A DNA stretch of 64,000 nt from Streptomyces sp. NBC_00483 (GTDB taxonomy: Bacteria > Actinomycetota > Actinomycetes > Streptomycetales > Streptomycetaceae), in NCBI RefSeq assembly GCF_036013745.1, contig NZ_CP107880.1, positions 4,650,001 through 4,714,000 of the forward strand, in the 5' to 3' direction. This document shows positions 32,186 to 41,617 of this stretch, piece after piece (within the stretch, counting starts at the first letter, position 1; each line of letters starts with the position of its first letter). Position numbers and translations under genes: made by a program. The notes beneath the pieces are model-generated. The model saw nothing but the letters and a program-made list of their open reading frames with translations. It made no database searches and was not told where the DNA came from.

Positions 32186-33025
32186 GTGGAAAACCACTCC
32201 TTGCCTCACTCCACGCCCCGTACAGCGGCGTTCTTTGACCTGGACAAGACGGTCATCGCTAAGTCGAGCACACTCACGTTCAGCAAGTCGTTCTACCAAG
32301 GCGGGCTGATCAACCGGAGGGCCGTACTGCGCACCGCGTACGCCCAGTTCGTGTTCCTCTCCGGCGGCGCCGACCACGACCAGATGGAGCGGATGCGCGA
32401 GTATCTCTCGGCGCTCTGCCGCGGCTGGAACGTGCAGCAGGTGAAGGAGATCGTCGCCGAGACCCTGCACGATCTGATCGACCCGATCATCTACGACGAG
32501 GCGGCGTCCCTCATCGAGGAGCACCACACCGCCGGACGCGATGTGGTCATCGTCTCCACATCCGGCGCTGAAGTGGTCGAGCCGGTCGGTGAGCTGCTCG
32601 GTGCGGACCGGGTGATCGCCACCCGCATGGTCGTGGGCGACGACGGCTGCTTCACGGGCGAGGTGGAGTACTACGCGTACGGGCCCACGAAGGCGGAGGC
32701 CATCAAGGAACTGGCGCGCTCCGAGGGGTACGACCTCGCGCGCTGCCACGCGTACAGCGACTCGGCGACGGATCTGCCGATGCTCAGCTCGGTCGGGCAT
32801 CCCCATGCCGTCAATCCGGACCGGGCGCTGCGCCGCGAGGCACTCGCGCGCGGGTGGCCGATCCTCGACTTCCACAAGCCGGTCCGGCTCAAGCAGCGCC
32901 TGCCGCATCTGTCCGCGCCCTCACGGCCCGCGCTGCTCGCGGCGGCCGGGGTCGGCGCGGCCGCGGTCACGGCCGGCCTGGTCTGGTACGCGAGCCGGCG
33001 TCGCGCGACGCCAGGCGCCCATTGA
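32186..33025 (+). CDS. HAD-IB family phosphatase (SerB-like, morphological-differentiation type)
   Basis: About 279 residues. The HAD nucleophile motif is FFDLDKTVIAKSS, motif II is VVIVSTSGAEVVEP, and the distal acidic motif is YSDSATDLPML. A C-terminal membrane helix (ALLAAAGVGAAAVTAGLVWY) with a basic end anchors it. From memory the S. coelicolor orthologue is annotated as a morphological-differentiation-associated protein. Substrate unknown. Start: TATGCT at 32173-32178 lies 7 nt before GTG 32186, a likely leaderless start; ATG 32174 would lie inside that -10 and has no ribosome site. The 6C RNA is divergent. Confidence 0.85.
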   Translation: MENHSLPHSTPRTAAFFDLDKTVIAKSSTLTFSKSFYQGGLINRRAVLRTAYAQFVFLSGGADHDQMERMREYLSALCRGWNVQQVKEIVAETLHDLIDPIIYDEAASLIEEHHTAGRDVVIVSTSGAEVVEPVGELLGADRVIATRMVVGDDGCFTGEVEYYAYGPTKAEAIKELARSEGYDLARCHAYSDSATDLPMLSSVGHPHAVNPDRALRREALARGWPILDFHKPVRLKQRLPHLSAPSRPALLAAAGVGAAAVTAGLVWYASRRRATPGAH

Positions 33026-33306
33026 GGCCACCGGTTCGCCCTATTTGAACCTAAAAGTAAAGAAGTGCGGCCAGGGCTTCCGCTTCCCCCAGGGGAGGAG
33101 TACAAAGGATTCAACGGCCCGCGAGACCAAGGACATCCGAGAGGACACCTTCAACCGCAAAAGGCCCCACGGACCGATGCATGAACACCGAGCACCCACG
33201 CGACGTCGACCCGTCGATTACGGGCCAGCCGCACCAGGCAACGGGCAAAGAACCCGACCTGATGGGCAACACTTCGAGGACGCTTGGTAACCCGGTGAAC
33301 ATGCCA
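33026..33306. other. Intergenic region, no firm gene
   Basis: 281 bp of lower GC than the flanks. A frame from ATG 33181 runs on through the 33307 hairpin and shows no Streptomyces codon bias, so I do not call it. GGGGAGGAG at 33093-33101 resembles a ribosome site but no good start follows. Confidence 0.4.
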
Positions 33307-33334
33307 GCGGCGGTACGAGTATTCGTACCGCCGC
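33307..33334. terminator. Bidirectional terminator, HAD gene / Fic-like gene
   Basis: A 12-bp perfect stem, GCGGCGGTACGA with its complement, closes a GTAT loop between convergent genes. AACCCTTTTGT follows on the plus strand. Confidence 0.85.
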
Positions 33335-33371
33335 AACCCTTTTGTCGGGCCTCTTTGTCGGGCCTCTTCCG

Positions 33372-34196
33372 CTACGCGGCACCCCGCTGCAGCGCCTCAC
33401 AGACGGCCGTCGACTCCCTGACACCCAGCTCGATCGCCTTGCCGCAGTGGGTGATCCAGGCCGCCATCCCCTCCGGCGTACCGGAGACATAGCCGTCGAG
33501 TGCGGCCGCGTAGGACGCCCGGCCGAGTTCGGCATGGCCCAGCTCCGCCGGACAGACGGACTTCGGGTCGAGACCGCTGCCCACCAGAACGATGCGCTCG
33601 GCGGCGCGCGCGACCAGACCGTTGTGCGAGCCGAAGGGGCGCAGGGCGAGCAGCTCGCCGTGCACGATGGCGGCGTTCACCAGGGCCGGCGCCGCGCTCT
33701 CGGCGATGATCAGCTGCGAGAGCCCCTCCAGGCGGCCCGCCACCTCCTCGGCGTCCGGCACCGGGAGTTCGACGAGCGGCTCGTCGACCGACTCGTCCCC
33801 GAGCCGCGGCCGACCCACCGCGTCGCTCTTGTCGGCCGCCGCGACCAGGTGGAGGCGCGCGAGCACCCGCAGGGGCGACTGCCGCCAGATGGAGAGAAGT
33901 TGACCGGCCTCGGCGGTCAGCCGCAGGGCCGCGCCGACCGTGGGGGCCTCCTTGTCGCCGTCGCCGCCACTGAAGTCGGTGCGCCTGCGCACCTCTTCGA
34001 GCGGCCAGTCGGCACCGGAGAGCGCCGCGCTGCCGCGCGCCCCGCGCAGTGCCGCCTCGGACGTGATCTCGTTGCTACGGCGCCGCATGACCCGGTGTCC
34101 GTAGACCCGGTCCACAGCCTTGCGCACGGCGTCCACGGAATCGGCCACACCCGGCAGGTCGGCCAGGGCGGCGAGGGGGTCGGCTGTCGTACTCAT
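33372..34196 (-). CDS. Fic/DOC-like fold protein with degenerate active motif
   Basis: 274 residues, mostly helical. LVNAAIVHGELLALRPFGSH runs into NGLVARAAERIVL, which lines up with the Fic motif HPFxxGNGRxxR but has Arg for the catalytic His and SHNG for the glycine-rich loop. True Fic proteins transfer AMP to target hydroxyls; without the histidine this protein is probably not an AMP-transferase. From memory the S. coelicolor orthologue SCO3559 is labelled 'oxidoreductase', for which I see no cofactor motif. ATG 34196 opens MSTTADPLAAL; longer frames overlap the divergent ATPase gene. Confidence 0.7.
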   Translation of the reverse strand: MSTTADPLAALADLPGVADSVDAVRKAVDRVYGHRVMRRRSNEITSEAALRGARGSAALSGADWPLEEVRRRTDFSGGDGDKEAPTVGAALRLTAEAGQLLSIWRQSPLRVLARLHLVAAADKSDAVGRPRLGDESVDEPLVELPVPDAEEVAGRLEGLSQLIIAESAAPALVNAAIVHGELLALRPFGSHNGLVARAAERIVLVGSGLDPKSVCPAELGHAELGRASYAAALDGYVSGTPEGMAAWITHCGKAIELGVRESTAVCEALQRGAA

Positions 34197-34297
34197 GAGT
34201 ACGACCCTACGGGCCACGCGGCGCCGCCCCACGAAGGAGTGGTCTTCTTCACGCCACATCGACACGGACAGCGACCGTACGGATACCCTTCGTGAAC

Positions 34298-35278
34298 ATG
34301 AAGATCGCTTTCGTTGGGAAGGGCGGCAGTGGCAAGACCACGCTGTCCTCACTGTTCATCCGCCACCTCGCCGGCACCGGCTCCCCGGTCATCGCCGTCG
34401 ACGCCGACATCAATCAGCACCTCGGGGCCGCGCTCGGGCTCGACGAGGGCGTCGCGGGCGAGCTGCCCGCGCTGGGGGCCCGGCTGCCCCTGATCAAGGA
34501 CTATCTGCGCGGCTCGAACCCGCGGATCGCCTCGGCCGACACGATGATCAAGACCACGCCGCCCGGCGAGGGCTCGCGACTGCTCCGGGTGCGCGAGAAC
34601 AATCCGGTGTACGACGCCTGCGCCCGCGACGTGGAACTCGACGGCCAGGCCGTGCGTTTGATGGTCACCGGGCCTTTCACCGAGGCCGACCTCGGTGTCG
34701 CCTGCTACCACTCCAAGACCGGAGCGGTGGAGCTGTGCCTGAACCACCTCGTCGACGGCCGGGGCGAGTACGTGGTGGTCGACATGACCGCGGGCTCCGA
34801 CTCCTTCGCTTCGGGCATGTTCACCCGCTTCGACATGACCTTCCTGGTGGCCGAGCCGACCCGCAAGGGTGTCTCGGTCTACCGCCAGTACAAGGAGTAC
34901 GCCCGGGACTTCGGGATCGACCTGAAGGTGGTGGGCAACAAGGTGCGGGACGCGGACGACCTGGAGTTCCTGCGCTCCGAGGTCGGCGAGGACCTGCTCG
35001 TCACCGTCGGACACTCGGACTGGGTGCGCGCCATGGAGAAGGGCCGCCCGCCGCGCTTCGAGCTCCTGGAGGAGCCCAACAAGGCTTCCCTGCGAGCACT
35101 TCAGGACGCGGCCGACGCCACGTACGAGGTGCGTGACTGGGAGCACTACACGCGCCAGATGGTCCACTTCCACCTGAAGAACGCCCAGAGCTGGGGCAAC
35201 GAGAAAACGGGGGCCGACCTGGCGTCCCAGGTCGACCCCGACTTCGTCCTGCGGGAGAGCGTCGCGGCGACCGCGTGA
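34298..35278 (+). CDS. MinD/CooC-like P-loop ATPase
   Basis: 326 residues of the ParA/MinD/CooC group. KIAFVGKGGSGKTTLSSLFI carries the deviant Walker A with signature lysine; AVDADINQHLGAALGL and VVVDMTAGSDSFASG are switch and Walker B regions. CooC relatives insert metal ions into enzymes, and ParA/MinD relatives position complexes; nothing here decides between them. No ribosome site precedes ATG 34298. A GATACC hexamer lies just upstream, and GTG 34292 is a possible leaderless start. Monocistronic, divergent from the Fic-like gene. Confidence 0.85.
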   Translation: MKIAFVGKGGSGKTTLSSLFIRHLAGTGSPVIAVDADINQHLGAALGLDEGVAGELPALGARLPLIKDYLRGSNPRIASADTMIKTTPPGEGSRLLRVRENNPVYDACARDVELDGQAVRLMVTGPFTEADLGVACYHSKTGAVELCLNHLVDGRGEYVVVDMTAGSDSFASGMFTRFDMTFLVAEPTRKGVSVYRQYKEYARDFGIDLKVVGNKVRDADDLEFLRSEVGEDLLVTVGHSDWVRAMEKGRPPRFELLEEPNKASLRALQDAADATYEVRDWEHYTRQMVHFHLKNAQSWGNEKTGADLASQVDPDFVLRESVAATA

Positions 35279-35341
35279 CGCCGACACCACTGTCTGCGGG
35301 AGAGCGTCGCGGCTACTGCCTGAGCAAGTGCCGGACGGTAC

Positions 35342-36649
35342 CTACGACTTGGCGGCCGGGGCTCCCGGTACCCCCTTCGGGGCCGGGGCCCGCTTGCCGC
35401 CGAGGTAGGACTCCCAGCCCTTCTTCGGGCCCTCGCCCACGCCGAGACCGCCGAGCTTCTTCAGGGTCTTCGGGTCCTGGGCGTCGAGCCAGTCGGTGAG
35501 CTGCCGGAAGGAGACGCAGCGGACGTCGGGCTTCTTGCAGACCTTCTCGACCGTCTCCTCGACGGCGCGCATATAGGTGCCGCCGTTCCAGGACTCGAAG
35601 TGGTTGCCGATGACGAGCGGCGCGCGGTTGCCCTTGTAGGCGCGGTCGAAGCCCGCGAGCAGGCTGTCGCGCATCTGGTCACCCCAGTACTCGTGCTTCG
35701 CGGGATCGCCCTGGGTCGCCGTGCCGGACTGGTTGACCATGAAGTTGTAGTCCATGGTCAGCTGCTCGTAGGAGTGGCCCTTGAACGGGACGAGCTGCAT
35801 CGACAGGTCCCACAGGCCGTTCTTCTTCTTGGGCCAGACCTGGTTGTTGACGCCGCTGGTGTCGTAGCGGAAGCCGAGCTCGCTCGCGGCGCGCGTGAAG
35901 TTGTCCTTGCCCTCGAGGCAGGGGGTGCGGGCGCCGATGAGCTCCTTGTCGTAGTCGAAGGGCAGCGGCGCGGACCGGTTCAGGCCCGAATTGGACTTCC
36001 AGCCCTTCACGAACGACTTGGCCTGCTTGATCTCGCTCTTCCACTCGGCCACCGACCACTGGCCCACTCCGCCGTTCTTGCCGCAGAAGTGGCCGTTGAA
36101 GTGGGTGCCGATCTCGTTGCCCTCGAGCCAGGCGCCGCGCAGTTGCTCGACGGTGTCCTTGATTCCCTCGGCGTCGTTGAAGCCGATGTCCGAGCGGCCG
36201 GCCGAGTGCTGCGGCGCGTGGTACTTGCCCGCCTTGCCCTCCGGGAGCAGGTACACGCCGCTCAGGAAGTACGTCATGGTCGCGTTGTTCTCCTTCGCGA
36301 CCTTACGGAAGTGCGAGAAGAGCCTCTGGCTGTCCTCGCCCGCGCCGTCCCAGGAGAAGACCACGAACTGCGGCGGCTTCTGCCCCGGTCTGAGGCGCTC
36401 GGCCCGTGGCAGGTTCGGCTGCCGCCCCGTGTACGCGGTCGAGCCGTCGCCGATCAGCTTGATCGCGCTGCCCGGCTTGGCCTTCTTCGGGCCGGGGGCA
36501 CCCTGCTGGGGCTTGGTCTTCACGGTGCGGTGCTCACTGGATCCGCCGGTTTTCCCGGTGGCGCATCCGGCGAGTGCCGCGGCGCACGCCGCGGCGGCGG
36601 TGATGCCCGCGGCGAGCCGCTTGGCGGCAATCCTGTGGGTGGCGGCCAT
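35342..36649 (-). CDS. Secreted polysaccharide-deacetylase-like lipoprotein
   Basis: 435 residues. The signal peptide (KRLAAGITAAAACAAAL) ends in lipobox LAGC. After a proline/lysine linker, a NodB-like fold begins at QFVVFSWDGAGEDSQRLFSH; EGNEIGTHFNGHFCGKNGG and TPCLEGKDNF follow, and a late PLVIGNHFESWNGGTYM block completes the barrel. The first acidic motif reads SWDGAG rather than TFDDG, so catalytic activity on chitin-like or peptidoglycan substrates is uncertain. It faces outward from the membrane. It is divergent from the SulP-carbonic anhydrase gene across a 347-bp AT-richer region. Confidence 0.8.
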   Translation of the reverse strand: MAATHRIAAKRLAAGITAAAACAAALAGCATGKTGGSSEHRTVKTKPQQGAPGPKKAKPGSAIKLIGDGSTAYTGRQPNLPRAERLRPGQKPPQFVVFSWDGAGEDSQRLFSHFRKVAKENNATMTYFLSGVYLLPEGKAGKYHAPQHSAGRSDIGFNDAEGIKDTVEQLRGAWLEGNEIGTHFNGHFCGKNGGVGQWSVAEWKSEIKQAKSFVKGWKSNSGLNRSAPLPFDYDKELIGARTPCLEGKDNFTRAASELGFRYDTSGVNNQVWPKKKNGLWDLSMQLVPFKGHSYEQLTMDYNFMVNQSGTATQGDPAKHEYWGDQMRDSLLAGFDRAYKGNRAPLVIGNHFESWNGGTYMRAVEETVEKVCKKPDVRCVSFRQLTDWLDAQDPKTLKKLGGLGVGEGPKKGWESYLGGKRAPAPKGVPGAPAAKS

Positions 36650-36996
36650 CTTCCGCCCACCTTCTTCCTGGAGTCGGCTTGTGTGGCGGTGAAAAGAGAT
36701 GAATGCCCGTTATGTACGGACAACGCCGTCACGGTGACACGAGGGCCGGACCGAATTAGTCCGACAAGCCGACAAGCCTTCTTATTCACTACTGAGCGTG
36801 AACTAGTAACCCATTTGCACCTTTTATCCGGCCACAATCTTTACTCTGCATTACGATTCATTTACCGACCGCTACTGAGCGTTGATTTCATCCCGCCGCT
36901 GCACGCCGTGAACCACGGCCGCGATCGACCCCGCCCACCGCAAGGGGTCACCCCACATTCCGCGACCGCGCTGCACCCCGGAGGAGACGGGAAACC
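36650..36996. promoter_or_regulatory. Divergent promoter region with direct repeat CTACTGAGCGT
   Basis: 347 bp without a gene, clearly less GC-rich than the flanks. CTACTGAGCGT occurs at 36789-36799 and 36872-36882, same orientation, 83 bp apart, which suggests a shared regulator site. GACAAGCC is also repeated in tandem near 36760-36777. Confidence 0.45.
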
Positions 36997-39375
36997 ATGT
37001 CAGCCTGCGTATCCACCCACACCAGTGACTCCGGCCGGACGGGCGAGCCCTCGGATGCCGCCCGCACCGCACACAGTCCACCGCCCACGCCCCGCCGCTT
37101 CCGCATCGCGGGAGCCGACTTCTCCGCGTCCATCGCGGTCTTCCTCATCGCCCTGCCGCTGTCCCTGGGCATCGCCCTCGCGACCGGCGCGCCCCTGGAG
37201 TCGGGGCTCGTCGCCGCCGCCGTCGGCGGCATCGTCGCCGGCTGCGTCGGCGGAGCGCCGCTCCAGGTCAGCGGGCCCGCCGCGGGCCTCACCGTCGTCA
37301 CCGCCGAGCTGATCCAGCGCTACGGATGGCGGACCACCTGCGCCGTCACCGTCCTCGCCGGCCTCGCCCAACTCGGCCTCGGCTGCCTACGGGTGGCCCG
37401 CACCGCCCTCGCCGTCAGCCCCGCCGTCGTCCACGGCATGCTCGCCGGCATCGGTGTCACCATCGCCGTCGCCCAGCTGCACATCATGCTCGGCGGCAAC
37501 CCCGAGAGCTCCGTGCTCGCCAACGTGGCTTCCCTGCCGCAGCAGTTGGCGGATGCCCAGCCCGCCGCCCTGGGCGTCAGCGCGCTCACGCTCACGGTGC
37601 TGCTCGCCTGGCCACGCATCCCGGGGCGGATCGGCCGCTTCGCGCGCAAGGTGCCGGCCGCGCTCATCGCCGTGACGGCCGCGAGCGTGACCGCCGCGCT
37701 GCTCGGGCTCAGCCTGCCCGAGGTCGATCTGCCCTCCTGGAGCAGCCATGCGCTCGCCGGGCTTCCGGACGGGCCCGTGCTCGGCCTTGTCGCCGCCGTC
37801 CTGACGACCACGCTCGTGTGCAGCGTGCAGTCGCTGCTCGGGGCGGTCGCCGTGGACAAGATGACCGCCAAGCGCTCGGACCTGCCGCCCGCGATGCGCC
37901 GCTCGAACCTGGACCGGGAGCTGCTCGCGCAGGGCGCGTCGAACATCGTCTCCGGATCGCTCGGCGGGCTGCCCGTCGCCGGGGTCGCGGTGCGCAGTTC
38001 GGCGAACGTGAACGCGGGCGCCGTGAGCGGGAACTCCTCGATGCTGCACGGCGTTTGGGTAGTAGCCGCCACGCTGCTCCTGGTCCCCGTCCTGGAGTTG
38101 ATCCCGCTCGCCGCGCTCGCCGCCCTGGTGATGGCGGTCGGCATCCAGATGGTGTCCCTGAACCACATCCGCACGGTCACCCGCCACCGTGAGGTCCTGG
38201 TGTACGTGGTCACCACCCTCGGCGTCGTCGTCTTCGGCGTGCTCGAAGGCGTCGGGCTCGGCGTCGCGGTCGCCGTCGGCGTCGCCCTGCACCGCCTCGC
38301 GCGCACCCGCATCACGCACGAGGTGGATTCCCGCGGCGTCCACCACGTGCGCGTACGGGGGCAGTTGACGTTCCTCGCGGTGCCCCGGCTCAGCCGGACC
38401 CTGCACCAGGTGCCGCACACGGCGGACTGCGTCGTGGAGCTGGACGGGTCCTTCATGGACCACGCCGCGTTCGAGGCGCTGCAGGACTGGCAGAAGTCGC
38501 ACACCACGCAGGGCGGCAAGGTCGAGGTGGCCGGGCGGGGAGGGGCCAGGATCGCCGAACCCGCGCGCGCGAGTCACACCTGCTGCCGCCCCTGGACGCC
38601 GTGGCGCAACCACCACTGCGACCGGCCCTCGCACGACCCGGCGGCGGCGCTCCAGGCCATCGAGCCGCGGCGGGCCGGCGGGCATCAACTGGCCACCGGG
38701 ATCAGCGCGTTCCAGCGCAATACGGCGCCGCTGGTGCGCGAGGAGCTGGCGCGGCTCGCGCGCGAGGGGCAGAAGCCCACGCAGCTGTTCCTGACGTGCG
38801 CCGACTCCCGGCTCGTCACGTCGATGATCACGTCGAGCGGTCCTGGTGATCTGTTCGTCGTGAGGAATGTGGGCAACCTCGTGCCCCTGCCCGGCGCCGA
38901 GAGCGCGGACGACTCGGTGGCCGCCGCCATCGAGTACGCCGTGGACGTGCTCGAGGTCCAGTCGATCACCGTGTGCGGGCACTCCGGATGCGGGGCGATG
39001 CAGGCGCTGTTGAGCAGTCCCCCGAGCGGCCACGGGGCGCTCACGCCGCTCAAGCGCTGGCTGCGGCACGGGATGCCGAGCCTGGAGCGGATGTCCGACG
39101 CAGGGCTGCCGTGGGCGCGGCTCGCGGGGCGGGCGCCCGCCGACACGGTCGAGCAGCTCTGCCTGACCAATGTCGTCCAGCAGTTGGAGCACTTGCGCGA
39201 GCACGAGTGCGTGGCGCGCGCCCTGGAGCGGGGCGCGCTCGAACTGCACGGCATGTACTTCCATGTCGGGGAGGCGCAGGCGTACTTGCTCGACGAGGCC
39301 GACCCGGTCTTCGGACAGGTCGGGGCCACCGCCCTCGACGGCAGCCTCGACGGAGGCAGCGCCACGCGGGCCTGA
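36997..39375 (+). CDS. SulP anion transporter / beta-carbonic anhydrase fusion
   Basis: 792 residues. Residues about 35-430 are a SulP membrane domain (SIAVFLIALPLSLGIALATG, APLQVSGPAAGLTVV, LGVVVFGVLEGVGLGVAVAV), a STAS-like segment follows (VRGQLTFLAVPRLSRTL, VVELDGSFMDHAAFEALQDW), and from about 570 a beta-carbonic anhydrase begins with zinc ligands in LFLTCADSRLV and CGHSGCGAM. The fusion implies bicarbonate as transported anion, with CO2 hydration at the inner mouth; this fits known BicA-type SulP-CA proteins but is inferred. ATG 36997 follows GGAGGAGACGGG. Confidence 0.92.
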   Translation: MSACVSTHTSDSGRTGEPSDAARTAHSPPPTPRRFRIAGADFSASIAVFLIALPLSLGIALATGAPLESGLVAAAVGGIVAGCVGGAPLQVSGPAAGLTVVTAELIQRYGWRTTCAVTVLAGLAQLGLGCLRVARTALAVSPAVVHGMLAGIGVTIAVAQLHIMLGGNPESSVLANVASLPQQLADAQPAALGVSALTLTVLLAWPRIPGRIGRFARKVPAALIAVTAASVTAALLGLSLPEVDLPSWSSHALAGLPDGPVLGLVAAVLTTTLVCSVQSLLGAVAVDKMTAKRSDLPPAMRRSNLDRELLAQGASNIVSGSLGGLPVAGVAVRSSANVNAGAVSGNSSMLHGVWVVAATLLLVPVLELIPLAALAALVMAVGIQMVSLNHIRTVTRHREVLVYVVTTLGVVVFGVLEGVGLGVAVAVGVALHRLARTRITHEVDSRGVHHVRVRGQLTFLAVPRLSRTLHQVPHTADCVVELDGSFMDHAAFEALQDWQKSHTTQGGKVEVAGRGGARIAEPARASHTCCRPWTPWRNHHCDRPSHDPAAALQAIEPRRAGGHQLATGISAFQRNTAPLVREELARLAREGQKPTQLFLTCADSRLVTSMITSSGPGDLFVVRNVGNLVPLPGAESADDSVAAAIEYAVDVLEVQSITVCGHSGCGAMQALLSSPPSGHGALTPLKRWLRHGMPSLERMSDAGLPWARLAGRAPADTVEQLCLTNVVQQLEHLREHECVARALERGALELHGMYFHVGEAQAYLLDEADPVFGQVGATALDGSLDGGSATRA

Positions 39376-39413
39376 ACCGACCCGTCCCCGCCTCCGTGCA
39401 ATCAGATGAGACC

Positions 39414-39444
39414 GTAGGGCTCCCGACCAGGTCGGGAGCCCTAC
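39414..39444 (+). terminator. Terminator after SulP-CA gene
   Basis: GTAGGGCTCCCG pairs perfectly with CGGGAGCCCTAC over ACCAGGT, 38 bp past the stop. Confidence 0.8.
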
Positions 39445-39450
39445 GCGTAC

Positions 39451-39462
39451 AGGTCTAAACCA
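39451..39462. promoter_or_regulatory. DasR-site-like motif upstream of acs
   Basis: AGGTCTAAACCA differs at two positions from the DasR responsive element core TGGTCTAGACCA. It lies 100 bp before the acs start. DasR links N-acetylglucosamine use, which releases acetate, to development, so control of acs would make sense (inference). Confidence 0.4.
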
Positions 39463-39562
39463 ATTCGCGGACCCCCCTTGTCACCAGGGGTCGCGGTCTG
39501 ATGAGCTGTGGCCTGGGACACAACGGTCGCCTCCGACACAAACACTGCATGGGAGAAGCGTC

Positions 39563-41518
39563 GTGAGCAACGAAAGCCTGGCCAACCTCTTGAAGGAGGA
39601 GCGACGCTTCGCGCCGCCCGCTGACCTGGCCGCGAACGCCAACGTCACGGCCGAGGCGTACGAGCAGGCCAAGGCTGACCGGCTCGGTTTCTGGGCCGAG
39701 CAGGCCCGCCGCCTCACCTGGGACACCGAGCCGACCGAGACGCTCGACTGGTCGAACCCGCCGTTCGCCAAGTGGTTCAAGGACGGCAAGCTCAACGTCG
39801 CGTACAACTGCGTCGACCGCCACGTAGAGGCAGGAAACGGCGACCGCGTCGCGATCCACTTCGAGGGCGAGCCCGGCGACAGCCGCGCGATCACCTACGC
39901 CGAGCTCAAGGACGAGGTCAGCCGGGCCGCAAATGCCCTGACCGAGCTGGGCGTTCAGACCGGCGACCGGGTCGCCGTCTACCTGCCGATGATCCCGGAA
40001 GCGGTCATCTCGATGCTCGCCTGCGCGCGCATCGGCGCCGCGCACTCGGTGGTCTTCGGCGGCTTCTCGGCCGACGCGATCGCCAAGCGCATCGAGGACG
40101 CCGACGCCAAGGTCGTCATCACCTCCGACGGCGGCTACCGACGCGGCAAGCCGTCCGCGCTCAAGCCCGCGGTCGACGAGGCGCTGACCCGCGTATCGGT
40201 CGAGCACGTCCTGGTCGTGCGGCGCACCGAGCAGGACGTGGCCTGGACCGAGGGCCGCGACCTGTGGTGGCACGAGACCGTCGGCCGCCAGTCCACCGAG
40301 CACACGCCGCAGGCCTTCGACGCCGAGCAGCCGCTGTTCATCCTGTACACGTCGGGCACGACGGGTAAGCCGAAGGGCATCCTGCACACGTCGGGCGGCT
40401 ACCTGACGCAGGCGTCGTACACGCACCACGCGGTCTTCGACCTGAAGCCGGAGACGGACGTCTACTGGTGCACCGCCGACATCGGCTGGGTCACCGGACA
40501 CTCGTACATCACGTACGGCCCGCTCTCGAACGGCGCGACGCAGGTCATCTACGAGGGCACCCCGGACACCCCGCACCAGGGCCGCATCTCCGAGATCGTG
40601 CAGAAGTACGGCGTCACGATCCTCTACACGGCGCCCACCCTGATCCGTACGTTCATGAAGTGGGGCGACGAGATCCCCGCGAAGTTCGACCTGAGCAGCC
40701 TGCGCGTGCTCGGGTCCGTGGGCGAGCCGATCAACCCCGAGGCCTGGGTCTGGTACCGGAAGAACTTCGGCGCCGACAAGTGCCCCGTCGTGGACACCTG
40801 GTGGCAGACCGAGACCGGCGCGATCATGATCTCGCCGCTGCCGGGCGTCACCGAGACCAAGCCGGGCTCCGCCCAGCGCGCGCTGCCGGGTATCTCCGCG
40901 ACCGTCCTCGACGACGAGGCCAACGAGGTGCCGAACGGCGGGGGTGGCTATCTCGCCCTCACCGAGCCGTGGCCGTCGATGCTGCGCACCATCTGGGGCG
41001 ACGACCAGCGGTTCATCGACACGTACTGGTCGCGCTTCGAGGGCAAGTACTTCGCCGGTGACGGTGCCAAGAAGGACGAGGACGGCGACATCTGGCTGCT
41101 CGGCCGGGTCGACGACGTCATGCTCGTCTCCGGGCACAACATCTCGACGACCGAGGTCGAATCCGCGCTCGTCTCGCACCCGTCCGTCGCCGAGGCCGCC
41201 GTGGTCGGCGCCGCCGACGAGACGACCGGACAGTCCATCGTCGCCTTCGTGATCCTGCGCGGCAGCGCGAACGCGGACGACGAGTCGCTGGTGGCGGACC
41301 TCCGCAACCACGTGGGCACGTCCCTCGGCCCGATCGCCAAGCCCAAGCGGATCCTGCCGGTCGCCGAGCTGCCCAAGACGCGCTCCGGCAAGATCATGCG
41401 CCGCCTCCTGCGCGACGTCGCGGAGAACCGGGCGGTGGGCGACGTCACGACGCTCGCCGACTCCTCCGTGATGGACCTGATCCAGGCGGAGCTGCCGTCG
41501 GCGTCCAGCGAGGACTGA
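39563..41518 (+). CDS. acs: Acetyl-CoA synthetase (AMP-forming)
   Basis: 651 residues, the standard length. Acs N-terminal motif, then [20 protein letters not shown] (P-loop), [20 protein letters not shown] (acetate/CoA site), [13 protein letters not shown], and C-terminal [16 protein letters not shown] with the regulatory lysine that protein acetyltransferases modify. It converts acetate, ATP and CoA to acetyl-CoA in the cytoplasm. Start is GTG 39563 ([10 protein letters not shown]). Strong hairpins on both sides make it monocistronic. Confidence 0.97.
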   Translation: MSNESLANLLKEERRFAPPADLAANANVTAEAYEQAKADRLGFWAEQARRLTWDTEPTETLDWSNPPFAKWFKDGKLNVAYNCVDRHVEAGNGDRVAIHFEGEPGDSRAITYAELKDEVSRAANALTELGVQTGDRVAVYLPMIPEAVISMLACARIGAAHSVVFGGFSADAIAKRIEDADAKVVITSDGGYRRGKPSALKPAVDEALTRVSVEHVLVVRRTEQDVAWTEGRDLWWHETVGRQSTEHTPQAFDAEQPLFILYTSGTTGKPKGILHTSGGYLTQASYTHHAVFDLKPETDVYWCTADIGWVTGHSYITYGPLSNGATQVIYEGTPDTPHQGRISEIVQKYGVTILYTAPTLIRTFMKWGDEIPAKFDLSSLRVLGSVGEPINPEAWVWYRKNFGADKCPVVDTWWQTETGAIMISPLPGVTETKPGSAQRALPGISATVLDDEANEVPNGGGGYLALTEPWPSMLRTIWGDDQRFIDTYWSRFEGKYFAGDGAKKDEDGDIWLLGRVDDVMLVSGHNISTTEVESALVSHPSVAEAAVVGAADETTGQSIVAFVILRGSANADDESLVADLRNHVGTSLGPIAKPKRILPVAELPKTRSGKIMRRLLRDVAENRAVGDVTTLADSSVMDLIQAELPSASSED

Positions 41519-41538
41519 TCCGCGTACGAACCCACGGG

Positions 41539-41572
41539 AACGGGCATCCGGCGAGCGCGCCGGGTGCCCGTT
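41539..41572 (+). terminator. Terminator after acs
   Basis: AACGGGCATCCGGC pairs with GCCGGGTGCCCGTT over a 6-nt loop, 20 bp past the acs stop, with TTTC after the stem. Confidence 0.8.
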
Positions 41573-41617
41573 TCGTGCGTATGGTGATGATCACCAAGCA
41601 GGCCCGCGCACCCGGTA

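Noticed and set aside
33181..33492. Small plus-strand frame after the HAD gene
   Set aside because: It crosses a strong terminator hairpin and the end of the convergent Fic-like gene, and lacks Streptomyces codon bias.
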